NCBI GenBank assembly: GCA_009912175.1 | Contig: WNDQ01000001.1 | Coordinates: 124,001 to 188,000, forward strand | Reading direction: 5' to 3' | Length of the DNA stretch: 64,000 nucleotides | From: Paracidovorax wautersii | Lineage (GTDB): Bacteria; Pseudomonadota; Gammaproteobacteria; Burkholderiales; Burkholderiaceae_C | Part shown: in pieces, positions 31,213 through 41,498 of the stretch | Layout of the letters: every line of letters starts with the position of its first letter | Position numbering within the stretch: position 1 is the first letter of the stretch | The notes under the pieces: generated by a model | What the model saw: the letters and a program-made list of their open reading frames with translations, nothing else | What the model was told of the DNA's origin: nothing | Database searches by the model: none | Position numbers and translations under genes: made by a program

Positions 31213-32424
31213 TCAAGCAAAGAACCAGTAACACACCGCGATCGAGGCCACGACCCCGGCCAGATCGGCCAGCAGCGCGCAGCCCACCGCGTGCCGCGCG
31301 CGCTGGATGCCAACCGCGCCGAAGTACACCGCCAGCACGTAGAACGTCGTCTCGGTGCTGCCCTGCATGGTCGCGGCCACCGGGGCCGCAAAGCTGTCGA
31401 CACCGTGCGTCTGCATGGTCTCGATCAGCAGCGCCCGCGCGGCGCTACCCGAAAACGGCTTGGTCAGCGCCACCGGCAACGCATCGACAAAACGGCCATC
31501 CAGGCCCAACGCCTGCACCAGCCAGCGCAGGCCATCGAGCGCCACGTCCAGCGCCCCCGATGCCCGCAGAACACCCACGGCGCACAACATGGCCACCAGG
31601 TAGGGCAGCAGGTTCTTCGCCACCTCAAAACCGTCCTTGGCCCCTTCGATGAAGGTCTCGTAGACCGGCACCCGCCGCAGCGCGTCCCACAGCAGGAACA
31701 GCACCAGATTGCCCAGCAGCGACGACAAGGACGCCAGGGCCACGGACGACAAGCCGGCCAGCACGGCCATGAAGCCACCCAGCAGCACGGCACCGCCGCC
31801 CAGCCAGGCCAGCACCACCGGGTCCCACAGCCGCAGGCGCTGCATCCAGGCCACGCTCAGCAAGCCCACCAGCGTCGAGGCCGTGGTCGCCAGCAAAATC
31901 GGCAGGAAGACGAGTGTGGGATCGGGCGCGCCCTGCTGCGCGCGGTACATGAAGATCGAGACCGGCAGCAGCGTCAGCGACGAGGCATTGAGCACCAGGA
32001 ATAAGATCTGCGCATTGCTCGCGGTCGTCGGCGATGGATTGAGTTCCTGCAAGGCCCGCATGGCCTTCAAGCCGATCGGCGTCGCCGCGTTGTCCAGCCC
32101 CAAGCCATTGGCCGCGAAGTTCAGCGTGATCAGCCCCAGCGCCGGGTGCCCTGCCGGCACCTCGGGCATCAGCCGGCGAAACAGAGGGCCCAGCAAGCGC
32201 GCCAGCAAATCGACCGCCCCCGCCTTTTCCGCAATCTTGAGCACGCCCAGCCAGAGCGTGAGCGTGCCGAACAGCAGCACCATCACCTCCACCGCCAATC
32301 GCGCCATCGCAAACAGACTGGCCACCATCGCCGCGAACACCTCGGCGTCGCCCCCCACCAGCCAGCGCAGCAAACCCGTCACCGCCGCCGTCACAAAAAA
32401 CGCAAGCCACAAGCCGTTGAGCAT
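31213..32424 (-). CDS. Nucleoside-recognition (SpmA-SpmB fusion-like) membrane protein
   Basis: MLNGLWLAFFVTAAVTGLLRWL...LNFAANGLGLDNAATPIGLKAMRALQELNPSPTTASNAQILFLVLNASSLTLLPV typical of SpmA/B Gate-domain proteins. Confidence 0.9.
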   Translation of the reverse strand: MLNGLWLAFFVTAAVTGLLRWLVGGDAEVFAAMVASLFAMARLAVEVMVLLFGTLTLWLGVLKIAEKAGAVDLLARLLGPLFRRLMPEVPAGHPALGLITLNFAANGLGLDNAATPIGLKAMRALQELNPSPTTASNAQILFLVLNASSLTLLPVSIFMYRAQQGAPDPTLVFLPILLATTASTLVGLLSVAWMQRLRLWDPVVLAWLGGGAVLLGGFMAVLAGLSSVALASLSSLLGNLVLFLLWDALRRVPVYETFIEGAKDGFEVAKNLLPYLVAMLCAVGVLRASGALDVALDGLRWLVQALGLDGRFVDALPVALTKPFSGSAARALLIETMQTHGVDSFAAPVAATMQGSTETTFYVLAVYFGAVGIQRARHAVGCALLADLAGVVASIAVCYWFFA

Positions 32425-32611
32425 CGAGGTCCTTCTAAGAGCGTGTTTACGTTCCACCGTCCAGCACGTCTCATGAACGAGTCGGCACCACCCAGTCTGC
32501 ACCGCACAGAGCCGAACGTCGGCCTCATCGCAACGTGGCTGCGGCCTTTTCAAACAGGCAGGGCAGCCTCACTCAATCCAAGCGCAAACTGGTCCACATT
32601 GGCCCGCACCC

Positions 32612-32650
32612 ACGAAAAAAGCCGCTTGCCTTTCGACAAGCGGCTTTCGC
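32612..32650 (-). terminator. Intrinsic terminator of the porin gene
   Basis: Minus strand aaagccgcttgtcgaaaggcaagcggcttttttcg: 11-bp perfect stem followed by T-run. Confidence 0.88.
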
Positions 32651-32689
32651 AAGTTTTAAATCCAGGCAGGCACAAGGCCTGCGTCGGAT

Positions 32690-33709
32690 TTAGAACCAGT
32701 GGTCGAAACCAGCAGTGACTTGCGAAGCGGTGTCCTTGCCACCGGTGAACACGTCGTTCTTCGCCTTCAGGTAGCTGGCGCCAGCGTACACATTGCTGCG
32801 CTTGGACAGCTTGTAGTCGGCACCGATGCCCAGGCCTTGGATCTTGCCGGAGGAAGGACCACCTGCGGTGAAGCCCGAACCGTACAGACCGCGGCTGGCG
32901 CGACCAGCTTCTTGCTGGTAGTTGTAAGCGATGCGCAGCGTCGTCGCGCCGAACGGAACCTTCGCGCCAATGGTGGCGGTGTTCTTCTTGTCCTTGTTCT
33001 GGTCGTATTCCCAGGCGCCGAGCAGGGCGACGGGACCGAAGTCATAGGAACCGCCCAGTTGATACAGACCCTTGGTGCCAGCAGCACCGTTCTTGCCAGC
33101 CGTCAGGCCAACACCGACCGGACCATTGGCATAGTCCAGGCCCAGGGAGTAAGGAGCCTTTTGCGTCGTGCCGGCCGGGGTGGTCCAGTCGCCGCTCTGA
33201 GCTTCCTTGGTGGCGATCTGGCCGGTCACCTTGAAGCCGCTGAAGTTCGGCGAGATGTAGGTCGCTGCGTTTTGGTTACGCGCGCCATTGGAGGTCAGCG
33301 CCGAAGCGGCGTTGTTCCACGCGCCGCCGAACGCGCCGCCGTAGTTGCCCACGAAGGTGTCGTTCAGGGTGTATTGCTTACCGAAGCGAACTTCACCGAA
33401 GCCACCAGCCAACGACAGGAAGGATTGGCGATTGCCCAGGCCAGTCGAGGAGCCAGTGCCGGAGTCAACGTTGTAGCCCGTTTCAACAACGAAACCAGCC
33501 TTCAGACCGTTGCCCAGATCTTCAACGCCACGGAAACCGATGCGCGAACCAACCAGACCACCGGAGTTCTGCCTGTACTTGGCACCCGAACCGCTCACGT
33601 TGTCCCAGGTGTAGTTCACGTCGGCGCTGCCGTACAGCGTGACAGAAGACTGAGCCATCGCGGCGCCGGAAGCGGCCAGCACGGCCAGGGCGATCAGAGA
33701 CTTTTTCAT
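32690..33709 (-). CDS. Gram-negative porin (beta-proteobacterial OmpC-like)
   Basis: Signal peptide MKKSLIALAVLAASGAAMAQSSVTLYGSADVNYTW and C-terminal TAGFDHWF, ending in aromatic Phe. Confidence 0.95.
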   Translation of the reverse strand: MKKSLIALAVLAASGAAMAQSSVTLYGSADVNYTWDNVSGSGAKYRQNSGGLVGSRIGFRGVEDLGNGLKAGFVVETGYNVDSGTGSSTGLGNRQSFLSLAGGFGEVRFGKQYTLNDTFVGNYGGAFGGAWNNAASALTSNGARNQNAATYISPNFSGFKVTGQIATKEAQSGDWTTPAGTTQKAPYSLGLDYANGPVGVGLTAGKNGAAGTKGLYQLGGSYDFGPVALLGAWEYDQNKDKKNTATIGAKVPFGATTLRIAYNYQQEAGRASRGLYGSGFTAGGPSSGKIQGLGIGADYKLSKRSNVYAGASYLKAKNDVFTGGKDTASQVTAGFDHWF

Positions 33710-34036
33710 TACGTAATTCTCCAAGGTTAAACATGGGGCGCCGGTGCCTGTGTGTCTGGGTTGCCGACTTGGAAGCACTCCCTGAAACACCGGTGCCCCG
33801 GGCCAACCTCCTTTTCGGAAGTTAATGCTATTGCAACAGACCCGCCGCCCTTTAGCCAAGCTTTTTGGACGTGGGCCGCTGGTTTTGTTGTCACGCTGCA
33901 ACAGCCGAAGTCGGCCCTGTTTGCGCGCCACGAGAAAGCGCCGCTGCGGCTTGTCAGCCTTGGCCTACAAACCTTATGTGACAACAGGTTGACGAGCAAA
34001 CCTCATGTGAGATCGCCCCGGCGCAAAACGATTTCG

Positions 34037-34498
34037 TCAGGCTGGGACCAACTCGAAGCTGGTGGTGATCTCGGCCGTCTTGCCCAGCATGATGGTGGCC
34101 GAGCAGTACTTCTCGTGGCTCATGTGGATGGCGCGTTCCACGGCTGTTTCGGGAATGTCCTTACCCGTGACGACGAAGTGCAGGTTGATGCGCGTGAACA
34201 CCTTGGGGTCGACCTCGGCCCGCTCGGCCTGGATCTGCACGGTGCAGCCCTGCACGGCGTGGCGGCCGCGCTTGAGGATGAGCACGACGTCATAGGCCGT
34301 GCAGCCACCCGCGCCGGCCAGCAGCAGTTCCATGGGGCGCGCCGCCAGGTTGCGCCCGCCGTTTTCCGGCCGGGCCGCATCGGGCGCGCCGTCCATGGCG
34401 ATGACGTGGCCACTGCCCGTCTCGGCCACAAAACCCATGCCGGAACGCGTGCCGGACGCGCCGGTCCAGCTCACCGAGCATTCCATCGTATTGCTCAT
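34037..34498 (-). CDS. OsmC family protein
   Basis: MSNTMECSVSWTGASGTRSGMGFVAETGSGHVIAMDG...RPMELLLAGAGGCTAYDVVLILKR...AIHMSHEKYCSATIMLGKTAEI. Confidence 0.92.
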   Translation of the reverse strand: MSNTMECSVSWTGASGTRSGMGFVAETGSGHVIAMDGAPDAARPENGGRNLAARPMELLLAGAGGCTAYDVVLILKRGRHAVQGCTVQIQAERAEVDPKVFTRINLHFVVTGKDIPETAVERAIHMSHEKYCSATIMLGKTAEITTSFELVPA

Positions 34499-34665
34499 AT
34501 CGAAGCTTTCTCTATTAATAACAACCACGGAAAAAAGACAGCGAGGCCCGAAGGACGGTCCATCCAGACGCCTCGGCGCATGCCATGGCTGCATTGTGAC
34601 GGTCCCGCATCCCGCGGCGACCTGATGCGACGAAGCAACATTGCGGTCTTTGTGGCCTGCGTATG

Positions 34666-34694
34666 TTGCGTTGCAAAAAACAGGGGTTTATACT
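34666..34694 (+). promoter_or_regulatory. Strong sigma-70-type promoter for the candidate sRNA
   Basis: TTGCGT (34666-34671) - 17 bp - TATACT (34689-34694). Confidence 0.7.
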
Positions 34695-34700
34695 AGGGCC

Positions 34701-34813
34701 AACGCGTTCCCGATTTTTCAGTATCTTGTGAAATCGGCTCGAATGCCCCAGTTGTCTCCTCCACCCTCCAATGGTGGATTTAAACCCGACTCTCACGAGT
34801 CGGGGTTTTTTTT
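34701..34813 (+). ncRNA. Candidate stand-alone small regulatory RNA (about 113 nt), unnamed
   Basis: Consensus promoter immediately upstream; hairpin ccgattt..aaatcgg, exposed tctcctcc, hairpin ccacc..ggtgg, terminator acccgactc-tcac-gagtcggggt followed by T8; no plausible ORF inside. Confidence 0.65.
34784..34813 (+). terminator. Intrinsic terminator with 8-T tract
   Basis: acccgactc tcac gagtcgggg tttttttt. Confidence 0.88.
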
Positions 34814-35049
34814 CGCCCACGCGGGGCCAGCGCTGGTGGATCGGTCTTTCGTTGCGCCGTGCCTGGGCAGGCAGGCCACTCTGGCCTGGGGATGCCCACG
34901 GCGCCAAGCCGTATGATGCGGGCGGCTCGCGTGCCGGCGCTTCTGCGGCTCTGCGCTTTCGTCCGGCGGCCGGGCCTCTCTTCCTGTTTGTCAACCGCAG
35001 CTTGACGGCAATGCCAGGACCGTTCGACGGCAAGGCAAGGCCGAGCCCT

Positions 35050-36600
35050 ATGAGCAAGACCCACCTGACCCCCGCTGACTATCTCAAGAAAATCCTGACG
35101 GCGCGCGTCTACGACGTGGCCCACGAAAGCCCGCTGGAGATGGCCAGCCAACTGAGCCAACGGCTGGGCAACCAGGTTCTGCTCAAGCGCGAGGACCAGC
35201 AGCCGGTCTTCAGTTTCAAGCTGCGCGGGGCCTACAACAAGATGGCGCACCTGACGCCGGCCCAGCTCAAGAAGGGCGTGATCTGCGCCTCGGCCGGCAA
35301 CCATGCCCAGGGCGTGGCGCTGGGCGCGCGCAAGCTGGGCACACGCGCCGTGGTCGTCATGCCGACCACCACGCCGCAGGTCAAGATCGACGCGGTCAAG
35401 GGTTTTGGCGGCGAGGTCGTGCTGGCCGGCGACAGCTATTCCGACGCGTATGACCACGCCATCAAGCTGCAGGCCAAGCAGGGGCTGACCTTCATCCACC
35501 CCTTCGACGACCCGGACGTGATCGCGGGCCAGGGCACCATTGCCATGGAAATCCTGCGCCAGCACCAGGGGCCGCTGGACGCGGTGTTCGTGGCCATCGG
35601 CGGCGGCGGACTGATTTCGGGCGTGGCCAACTACATCAAGGCGCTGCGCCCCGAGATCAAGGTGATCGGCGTGCAGATGAGCGACTCGGACGCCATGGTG
35701 CGCTCGGTCGAAGGTGGCCGGCGCGTCACGCTGCCGGAGGTGGGGCTGTTTTCGGATGGCACCGCCGTCAAGCTGGTGGGCGAGGAGACCTTCCGCGTCA
35801 GCCGCGAGCTGGTCGATGACTATGTGATCGTCGACACCGACGCGGTGTGCGCGGCCATCAAGGACATCTTCACCGACACACGCAGCATCGTCGAACCTTC
35901 GGGCGCGCTGGCCGTGGCGGCCATCAAGCAGTACGCCGCGCAGCACAAGCTCAAGGGCCAGACCTTCGCGGCCATTCTGTGCGGGGCCAACATGAACTTC
36001 GACCGGCTGCGTTTCGTGGCCGAGCGCGCCATGGTGGGCGAGGAGCGCGAGGCGCTTTTCGCCGTCACCATTCCTGAAGAGCGCGGCAGCTTTCGCCGTT
36101 TTTGCGAAGCCATCGAACAACTGCCAGGCGGCCCGCGCAACGTGACCGAATTCAACTACCGCATCAGCAGCCAGCAGGCCGCGCACGTCTTCGTCGGCCT
36201 GAGCACCAGCGGCAAGGGCGAGAACGAGAAGGTCGCCAAGATCCTCAACAAGCAGGGTTTCCAGGCGCTGGACCTGACGCACGACGAGCTCGCCAAGGAG
36301 CATGTGCGCCACATGGTGGGCGGCCATTCGGCCCTGGCCGGCAACGAGCGCCTGCTCAACTTCACCTTCCCCGAGCGGCCGGGCGCGCTGATGAAGTTCC
36401 TGTCGTCCATGAAACCCAGCTGGAACATCAGCCTGTTCCACTACCGCAACCAGGGCGCCGACTACGGCCGCGCGCTGATCGGCATGCAAGTGCCCAAGGG
36501 CGACGCGCGTGCGTTCAAGCAGTTCCTGGCTGAACTCGGCTACCCGTTCAAGGAAGAGACCGACAACCCGGTCTACCGGCTGTTCCTGCGACAGGAATAG
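35050..36600 (+). CDS. ilvA: Threonine ammonia-lyase, biosynthetic
   Basis: LLKREDQQPVFSFKLRGAYNKM PLP-binding motif; two C-terminal ACT-like regulatory regions. Confidence 0.96.
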   Translation: MSKTHLTPADYLKKILTARVYDVAHESPLEMASQLSQRLGNQVLLKREDQQPVFSFKLRGAYNKMAHLTPAQLKKGVICASAGNHAQGVALGARKLGTRAVVVMPTTTPQVKIDAVKGFGGEVVLAGDSYSDAYDHAIKLQAKQGLTFIHPFDDPDVIAGQGTIAMEILRQHQGPLDAVFVAIGGGGLISGVANYIKALRPEIKVIGVQMSDSDAMVRSVEGGRRVTLPEVGLFSDGTAVKLVGEETFRVSRELVDDYVIVDTDAVCAAIKDIFTDTRSIVEPSGALAVAAIKQYAAQHKLKGQTFAAILCGANMNFDRLRFVAERAMVGEEREALFAVTIPEERGSFRRFCEAIEQLPGGPRNVTEFNYRISSQQAAHVFVGLSTSGKGENEKVAKILNKQGFQALDLTHDELAKEHVRHMVGGHSALAGNERLLNFTFPERPGALMKFLSSMKPSWNISLFHYRNQGADYGRALIGMQVPKGDARAFKQFLAELGYPFKEETDNPVYRLFLRQE

Positions 36601-36711
36601 GAACGCCCCCGAAGCGCCTGCGGTGCCACCGCGCCCTCGAGGGCGACAGCCCTGGTCGGGCAAAGCCCGCCCCCGCTGTCACTTGCAAAGCAAAGCCACG
36701 AAGACCGGTGA

Positions 36712-38178
36712 TCAGCGCTTGGCTGCTGTGCTTTCCTCCCACCCACCGCCCAAGGCCAGGAACAGCGTGATCTGGTCGTCGGCCAGTTCGGCGTCGGAGG
36801 CGGCCACGGCGGCGTCGGCAGTGGCCAGGCTGCGCTCGGCGTCCAGCGCGTCCAGGTAGCCGGTGCGCCCGCCCTGGTAGAGCTGGCGGGCCTGCTCGGC
36901 GACCTGCGCCGCGTCGTCGCGCGCGGCCTGCAGTGCATTGCGCCGGTCCAGCGCCCGGGCGTAGGCGGACAGGGCCGTCTCGGTTTCACGCAGGGCACCC
37001 AGCACCGTGCCGTCAAAACGCGCCAGCGCCGCCCGCGTGCCGGCTTCGGCCTGGGCGATGCGGGCCTGCGCGACACCTGTGTTGGGCACGGTCCACGAGA
37101 TCAGCGGCCCCAGGCTCCACGAGAACGTATCGCCGCGCCCGAAACCAGTCGCGGGCCCCACCGAGGCGGCCGACAGGCCCAGCGTGATCTTGGGGTAGAG
37201 GTCGCCCGTCGCCACGCCGATGCGGGCCGTGGCCGCTGCCAGCATGCGCTCGACCTGGCGGATGTCGGGCCGGCGGCGCAGCAGTTGCGCGCCGTCGCCC
37301 ACCGGGATCACCGAGGCCAGGCGCGGCGGCTCGGCGCAGTCGGTAATGTCCTGGGGAAAGGCCTGCGGCAGCGCGCCCGTGAGCGTCGCCAAGCGGTAGA
37401 GCGCGCTCTGGCGCTGCGCCAGCAGCGGCGGCACACTGGCCTGCAACTGGTTGAGCTGGCTGCTGGCGCGCGAGACGTCGATGCGCCCGGCGCGGCCGGC
37501 CTGTTCAAGCTGGCGGTTCACGTCCAGCGCGCGCTGCTGCAGCCCGATCGACTGCCGCGCCGAAACCAGTTCCAGGTTGGCCGAGCACACCTGCGCGTAG
37601 GCGCGCGCCGTCTGCGCCGCGACGTTCACGCGTGCCAGGTCGACGGCGGCCTGCGCTGCCTCGCTGTTGGCCTCGGCCGCTTCGATGCCGCGCCGGATCT
37701 GGCCGAACAGGTCGACCTGATAGGACAGACCAACGCCCGCGCTGTAGTGATAGGCGTTGGGCGGCACATAACCCGGCTGCAGCTCCGAGAGCCCCGAGAC
37801 ATGACCATAGGACGGCCCGCCATTGACGGTGATCGATGGGCGCTGGCCGCCCATGGCTTCGTCGACGCTGGCCTGCGCGCTTTCCAGATTGGCCAGGGCC
37901 ACACGCAAGTCGGTGTTGTGGACCAGGGCCTGCGCGACCAGGCGGTCGAGCCGCGCGTCCTGGTACAGGCGCCACCAGTGGTCGGGCAAAGGCGCGCTGC
38001 TGTAGCGGGGCGACTGCGCCTGCGCGAACGGCTGGGCCGCGTCGGGCTGGCTGGCGACGGCCTCGGCGGGCTGCCGGTAGTCGGGGCCGACGGGATGGCT
38101 CGCACAGGCGGCCAGCAGCGCCGCCGCGCTCAACGCCATCGCCCCGCACGCGAGCCGAAAAACAAGACGATCAGACAT
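36712..38178 (-). CDS. Efflux transporter outer membrane subunit (NodT/OprM-like lipoprotein)
   Basis: LLAACASHPVGPDYRQP lipobox; outer membrane factor repeats (VNVAAQTARAYAQVCSANLELVSARQSI); RRRPDIRQVERMLAAATARIGVATGDLYPKI. Confidence 0.94.
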   Translation of the reverse strand: MSDRLVFRLACGAMALSAAALLAACASHPVGPDYRQPAEAVASQPDAAQPFAQAQSPRYSSAPLPDHWWRLYQDARLDRLVAQALVHNTDLRVALANLESAQASVDEAMGGQRPSITVNGGPSYGHVSGLSELQPGYVPPNAYHYSAGVGLSYQVDLFGQIRRGIEAAEANSEAAQAAVDLARVNVAAQTARAYAQVCSANLELVSARQSIGLQQRALDVNRQLEQAGRAGRIDVSRASSQLNQLQASVPPLLAQRQSALYRLATLTGALPQAFPQDITDCAEPPRLASVIPVGDGAQLLRRRPDIRQVERMLAAATARIGVATGDLYPKITLGLSAASVGPATGFGRGDTFSWSLGPLISWTVPNTGVAQARIAQAEAGTRAALARFDGTVLGALRETETALSAYARALDRRNALQAARDDAAQVAEQARQLYQGGRTGYLDALDAERSLATADAAVAASDAELADDQITLFLALGGGWEESTAAKR

Positions 38179-38181
38179 GCC

Positions 38182-39138
38182 TCAACCCGCCTTTCCGGCA
38201 AACGGCTGTGCGCCCGATGCCGCCGGGGTTGCAGCCGGTGCGCGGCCGCCCTCCACCACCTCGACCGTCACGGTCTGGCCCGCCACCAGCCGCATCCCCT
38301 CCTGCGCATCGAGCTGGACCCGCACACGCTGGGCCAGCCGAACCCAGTTGAAAGTCGGGTTGACGCTGGGCAGCAGGTTGGCGCTGGTGGAGCGGTCGTG
38401 GTCGGCAATGCCTGCCGCCACGCTCTGCACCGTGCCCGACAGCGGCTGCGACGCGCCCATGGGCGTGACCCGCACGCGGTCGCCGAGGTGGATGCGCGGC
38501 AGCTTGGTTTCCTCGAAATAGCCTTCGACATAGATCGAGCCCCCGTCGACCAGCGCCAGCACCGGGCGGCCCGCCGTGGCATAGGCGCCCTGCCGCAGGT
38601 CCAGGTTGGTGACCACGCCATCGGTCGGGGCCTGGACCTGGGCGCGCTGCAGATTCAGATGCGCCGTGTCCAGCGCCACCTCGGCCTGGGCAACGGCGGC
38701 GCGGGCCTGCTCGACGCGCGAGCGGGTCTGCTCCTGCACTTCGCGCGAGACCAGGGCGCTCAGGCCCTGGTTGCGGGCGTTCTCGCGTTGCGCCTGGGTC
38801 AGCACGGCCTGTTGCGCGGCCAGCTGTGCACGCGCCTGGCGCTCGGCCAGTTCGTAGCGTGCGCGGTCGACCTCGAACAGCACATCGCCCGCGTGCACGA
38901 ACTGGTTGTCCTGCACCCGCACGGCCGTGACCAGGCCCGAGACGTCGGGCGCAAGCTGCACGACGTTGGCACGCACACGGCCGTCGCGTGTCCACGGCGC
39001 CAGCTCGTAGTGATCCCACAGCTGCCACACGGCCCAGCCGGCCAGCGCCACGGCCACCAGCGTGACCAGGGGCCGCAGCACCTGGCCGATCCAGGCCGCG
39101 CGCCCGGGACTTGTTGTTGATTTGGAAGGTGTCGTCAT
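38182..39138 (-). CDS. HlyD family membrane fusion protein (AaeA/EmrA-like)
   Basis: YELAPWTRDGRVRANVVQLAPDVSGLVTAVRVQDNQFVHAGDVLFEVD. Confidence 0.94.
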   Translation of the reverse strand: MTTPSKSTTSPGRAAWIGQVLRPLVTLVAVALAGWAVWQLWDHYELAPWTRDGRVRANVVQLAPDVSGLVTAVRVQDNQFVHAGDVLFEVDRARYELAERQARAQLAAQQAVLTQAQRENARNQGLSALVSREVQEQTRSRVEQARAAVAQAEVALDTAHLNLQRAQVQAPTDGVVTNLDLRQGAYATAGRPVLALVDGGSIYVEGYFEETKLPRIHLGDRVRVTPMGASQPLSGTVQSVAAGIADHDRSTSANLLPSVNPTFNWVRLAQRVRVQLDAQEGMRLVAGQTVTVEVVEGGRAPAATPAASGAQPFAGKAG

Positions 39139-39165
39139 GATCGTTCTTCTTTCGTCGTTCTTCGT

Positions 39166-39375
39166 TCAACCCTGCAACCAGCCGCCCAGGCGCGAAAGCC
39201 CATAGAGCAGCACGGCGTAGAGCGCCAGGTCGAACAAGGGCGGATGCCAGACCCAGCGGTAAAAACCGATGGCGGCCAGCACGCGCCGCACGCCCCAGGC
39301 GACACCCAGGGCCAGCAGCGCCAGCAGCATCAGCCACGGCAGGTACATGCCCACAAGACTGGTTTCACCGGTCAT
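39166..39375 (-). CDS. DUF1656 (AaeX-like) small membrane protein
   Basis: 69 aa two-TM protein between MFP and FUSC genes; WHPPLFDLALYAVLLYGLSRL. Confidence 0.85.
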   Translation of the reverse strand: MTGETSLVGMYLPWLMLLALLALGVAWGVRRVLAAIGFYRWVWHPPLFDLALYAVLLYGLSRLGGWLQG

Positions 39376-41495
39376 CGCTCGCCTCTTCTTTTTCTGTGCC
39401 AGGGGTGGATGTGCCCGCTACCAAGGCCGCGGGCGCTTGCGGAAACAGGTTGCGGCGCAGGCCCACCAGCGCCGCCACGGCACGGTCTGCCACCGCGTCG
39501 CGCCCGGCGGGCTGAAACGCCGCGACCAAGGCCGCGTCGATGCCCGCCAGCGCCTGGGACGGCGGCGCCACGGCCTGACCGCCTGCGCGGGCGCGGAAAA
39601 AAGCCGAAATTGGCGCCAGCAGCGCCGGGATCGACTGCGCCACGGCGGCCGACAAATCCACGTGCAGTTGCCGCAGCGTCGCCAGATCGGCGCCCACACG
39701 CAGGTCACGCAAGGCATCGTTGGCCACCACGCCGTCGAGCGTGCCGCCGGCTTGCGCGATGCGCGGCGCCAGCAGGCCGATGCGGTCAAGCATGCGCACG
39801 GCATAGCCCGCGTCCGGCGCCGCGCCGCGCGCCGCGTCGGCCATGTCGCCCAGCTCGCGCCAGGTGGCGCGCTGGATGCGCCGCGCGCTCCATTGCGCGC
39901 CGACCGAGCGCAGCAGCCGCGTCACGCGCGAGGCGATCAGCGCGCCCATGATCTGGGCGGCCGTGAAGTTGACGAAGCTCGCCAGATCGGCGCTGGCCGT
40001 GTCGTGCATGGCCAGGGTGCCCGCCACGCCAAAGAAGAACGGCATGGCCTGCCCGAAGCTCGCCGGCCGCGCGATGAAGCAGCCCAGGACCAGGAACAGC
40101 GGGGCGCAGATCGCCACCAGCATGCCGAAGTCCTGCACCAGCGGCAGCAGCACCAGCACGTACAGCGCCGAGACCGGCACCGACCACAGCGTCCATTTGA
40201 TGAAGCCGTGGATGGCCGGCACCGGATCGTCCAGCGCGGCAAAGAAGCTGCAGAAGACGGCGGCCATCATGGCGGCCACGTAGCCGTAGGTCCAGCCCGT
40301 GAGAATCCAGAAGGCGCAGCACACCGCGATGGCGATGGCCGCGGCCGCCGCCGACAGCAAGGCCATGCCGCGGTTGCGGTGCAGGACCCGGTTGCCCAGG
40401 CTGGCCTGGCGGCGCAGCGGCGCGGCCGCGCCGCGCAGGCCGGCATCGATGTCGCGCCGCAGGCTGGCGCAGGCCTGCCACTCGGCGGTCAGCTCGGCCA
40501 GACGCTGGACCAGGCTGATGCGCAGGGCCTGCTGCCAGCGCTGCTGAGCCGCGTCCACGGCGGCGCCGGCTGGCGCGGCCGCGAACCGTTGGAAGGCCGC
40601 GTCCAGGTCCGCGTCCGGCGCGGCCTGCGGGTCCGATGCCTGGCGTTGCAGCCATTGCGCCACCTGCCCCAGCAGCGCCACCACGTCATGCGGCAGCCGC
40701 CCCTGGTCGTCGGCCAGCGCCCGCAGCCGGTCGTCGACGGCCGACAGGTGCGGCGTGAGAGCCGCCACGCGGTCCTGCATGGCGCGGATGGCGCCCGCCG
40801 TCCAGCGCAGATGCGTGGTGTCGAAAGGCACGTGGGTGGACAGCAGGCGCAACTGGGTGATGTCGCCGGCCAGGCGGCGGCGGTCGCCCGTGAGCTTGGC
40901 GTCCGAGCCGGCCCCGGCCTGGCGCTCGGGGTCGAGCAGGTCACCCAACCAGCGGCGCGCATCGGCCAGCGCGCGGTCGATCAGTCCCAGCACGCTGCCC
41001 GTCAGCCCTTTGGGCCAGAACACGCTGTGGATGACGGTCGCGCACAGAATGCCCAGGCCGATCTCTTCAACGCGTGAAACGGCCGTATCGAAGATGGCCT
41101 GCGGCGCATCGACGCTGGGAAATCCCACGAAAGCCGCCGTGTAGCCTGCCAGCATGAAGAGGTAGGCGCGCGGCGTGCGGTCGAGCAGCGACACGTACAG
41201 GCAAAACGCCACCCAGCCCGACATGGCCAACGACAGCAGCAAGGGCGCGTTGGCCAGCGCCGGCACCAGCAGCAAGGCCGCCGTGCTGCCGATCAAGGTG
41301 CCGCAGAAACGGTAGACGCCCTTGGAGCGCATGGCCCCGGCCAGCGGGTGGGCGACGATGTAGGTCGTCATCACGGCCCAGAACGGGCGCGGCAGCCATG
41401 CTGGCGATGTACATCGCCAGCATGGCTGCCGCGAAGGTCTTGGCCGAGAACAGCAGTTCCGCGCCGGAAACACGCGGCAGGCGAAAGGCAGGCAT
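39365..41495 (-). pseudogene. FUSC family (AaeB-like) efflux protein with a frameshift at about 41420-41425
   Basis: Frame A from ATG 41495: MPAFRLPRVSGAELLFSAKTFAAAMLAMYIASMA; frame B resumes LPRPFWAVMTTYIVAHPLAGAMRSKGVYRFCGTLIGS to the stop. Frames meet inside a perfect palindrome. Confidence 0.85.
41388..41433. repeat. Perfect 46-bp palindrome (cgcggcagccatgctggcgatgt/acatcgccagcatggctgccgcg)
   Basis: Checked base by base: arms of 23 nt, centre between 41410 and 41411; breaks at 41387/41434. Confidence 0.97.
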
Positions 41496-41498
41496 TGC

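Noticed and set aside
36601-36711. Terminator between convergent ilvA and the OMF gene
   Set aside because: GC-rich short inverted repeats (ctcgag, cgggcaaagcccg) are present but no T-tract; left unassigned.
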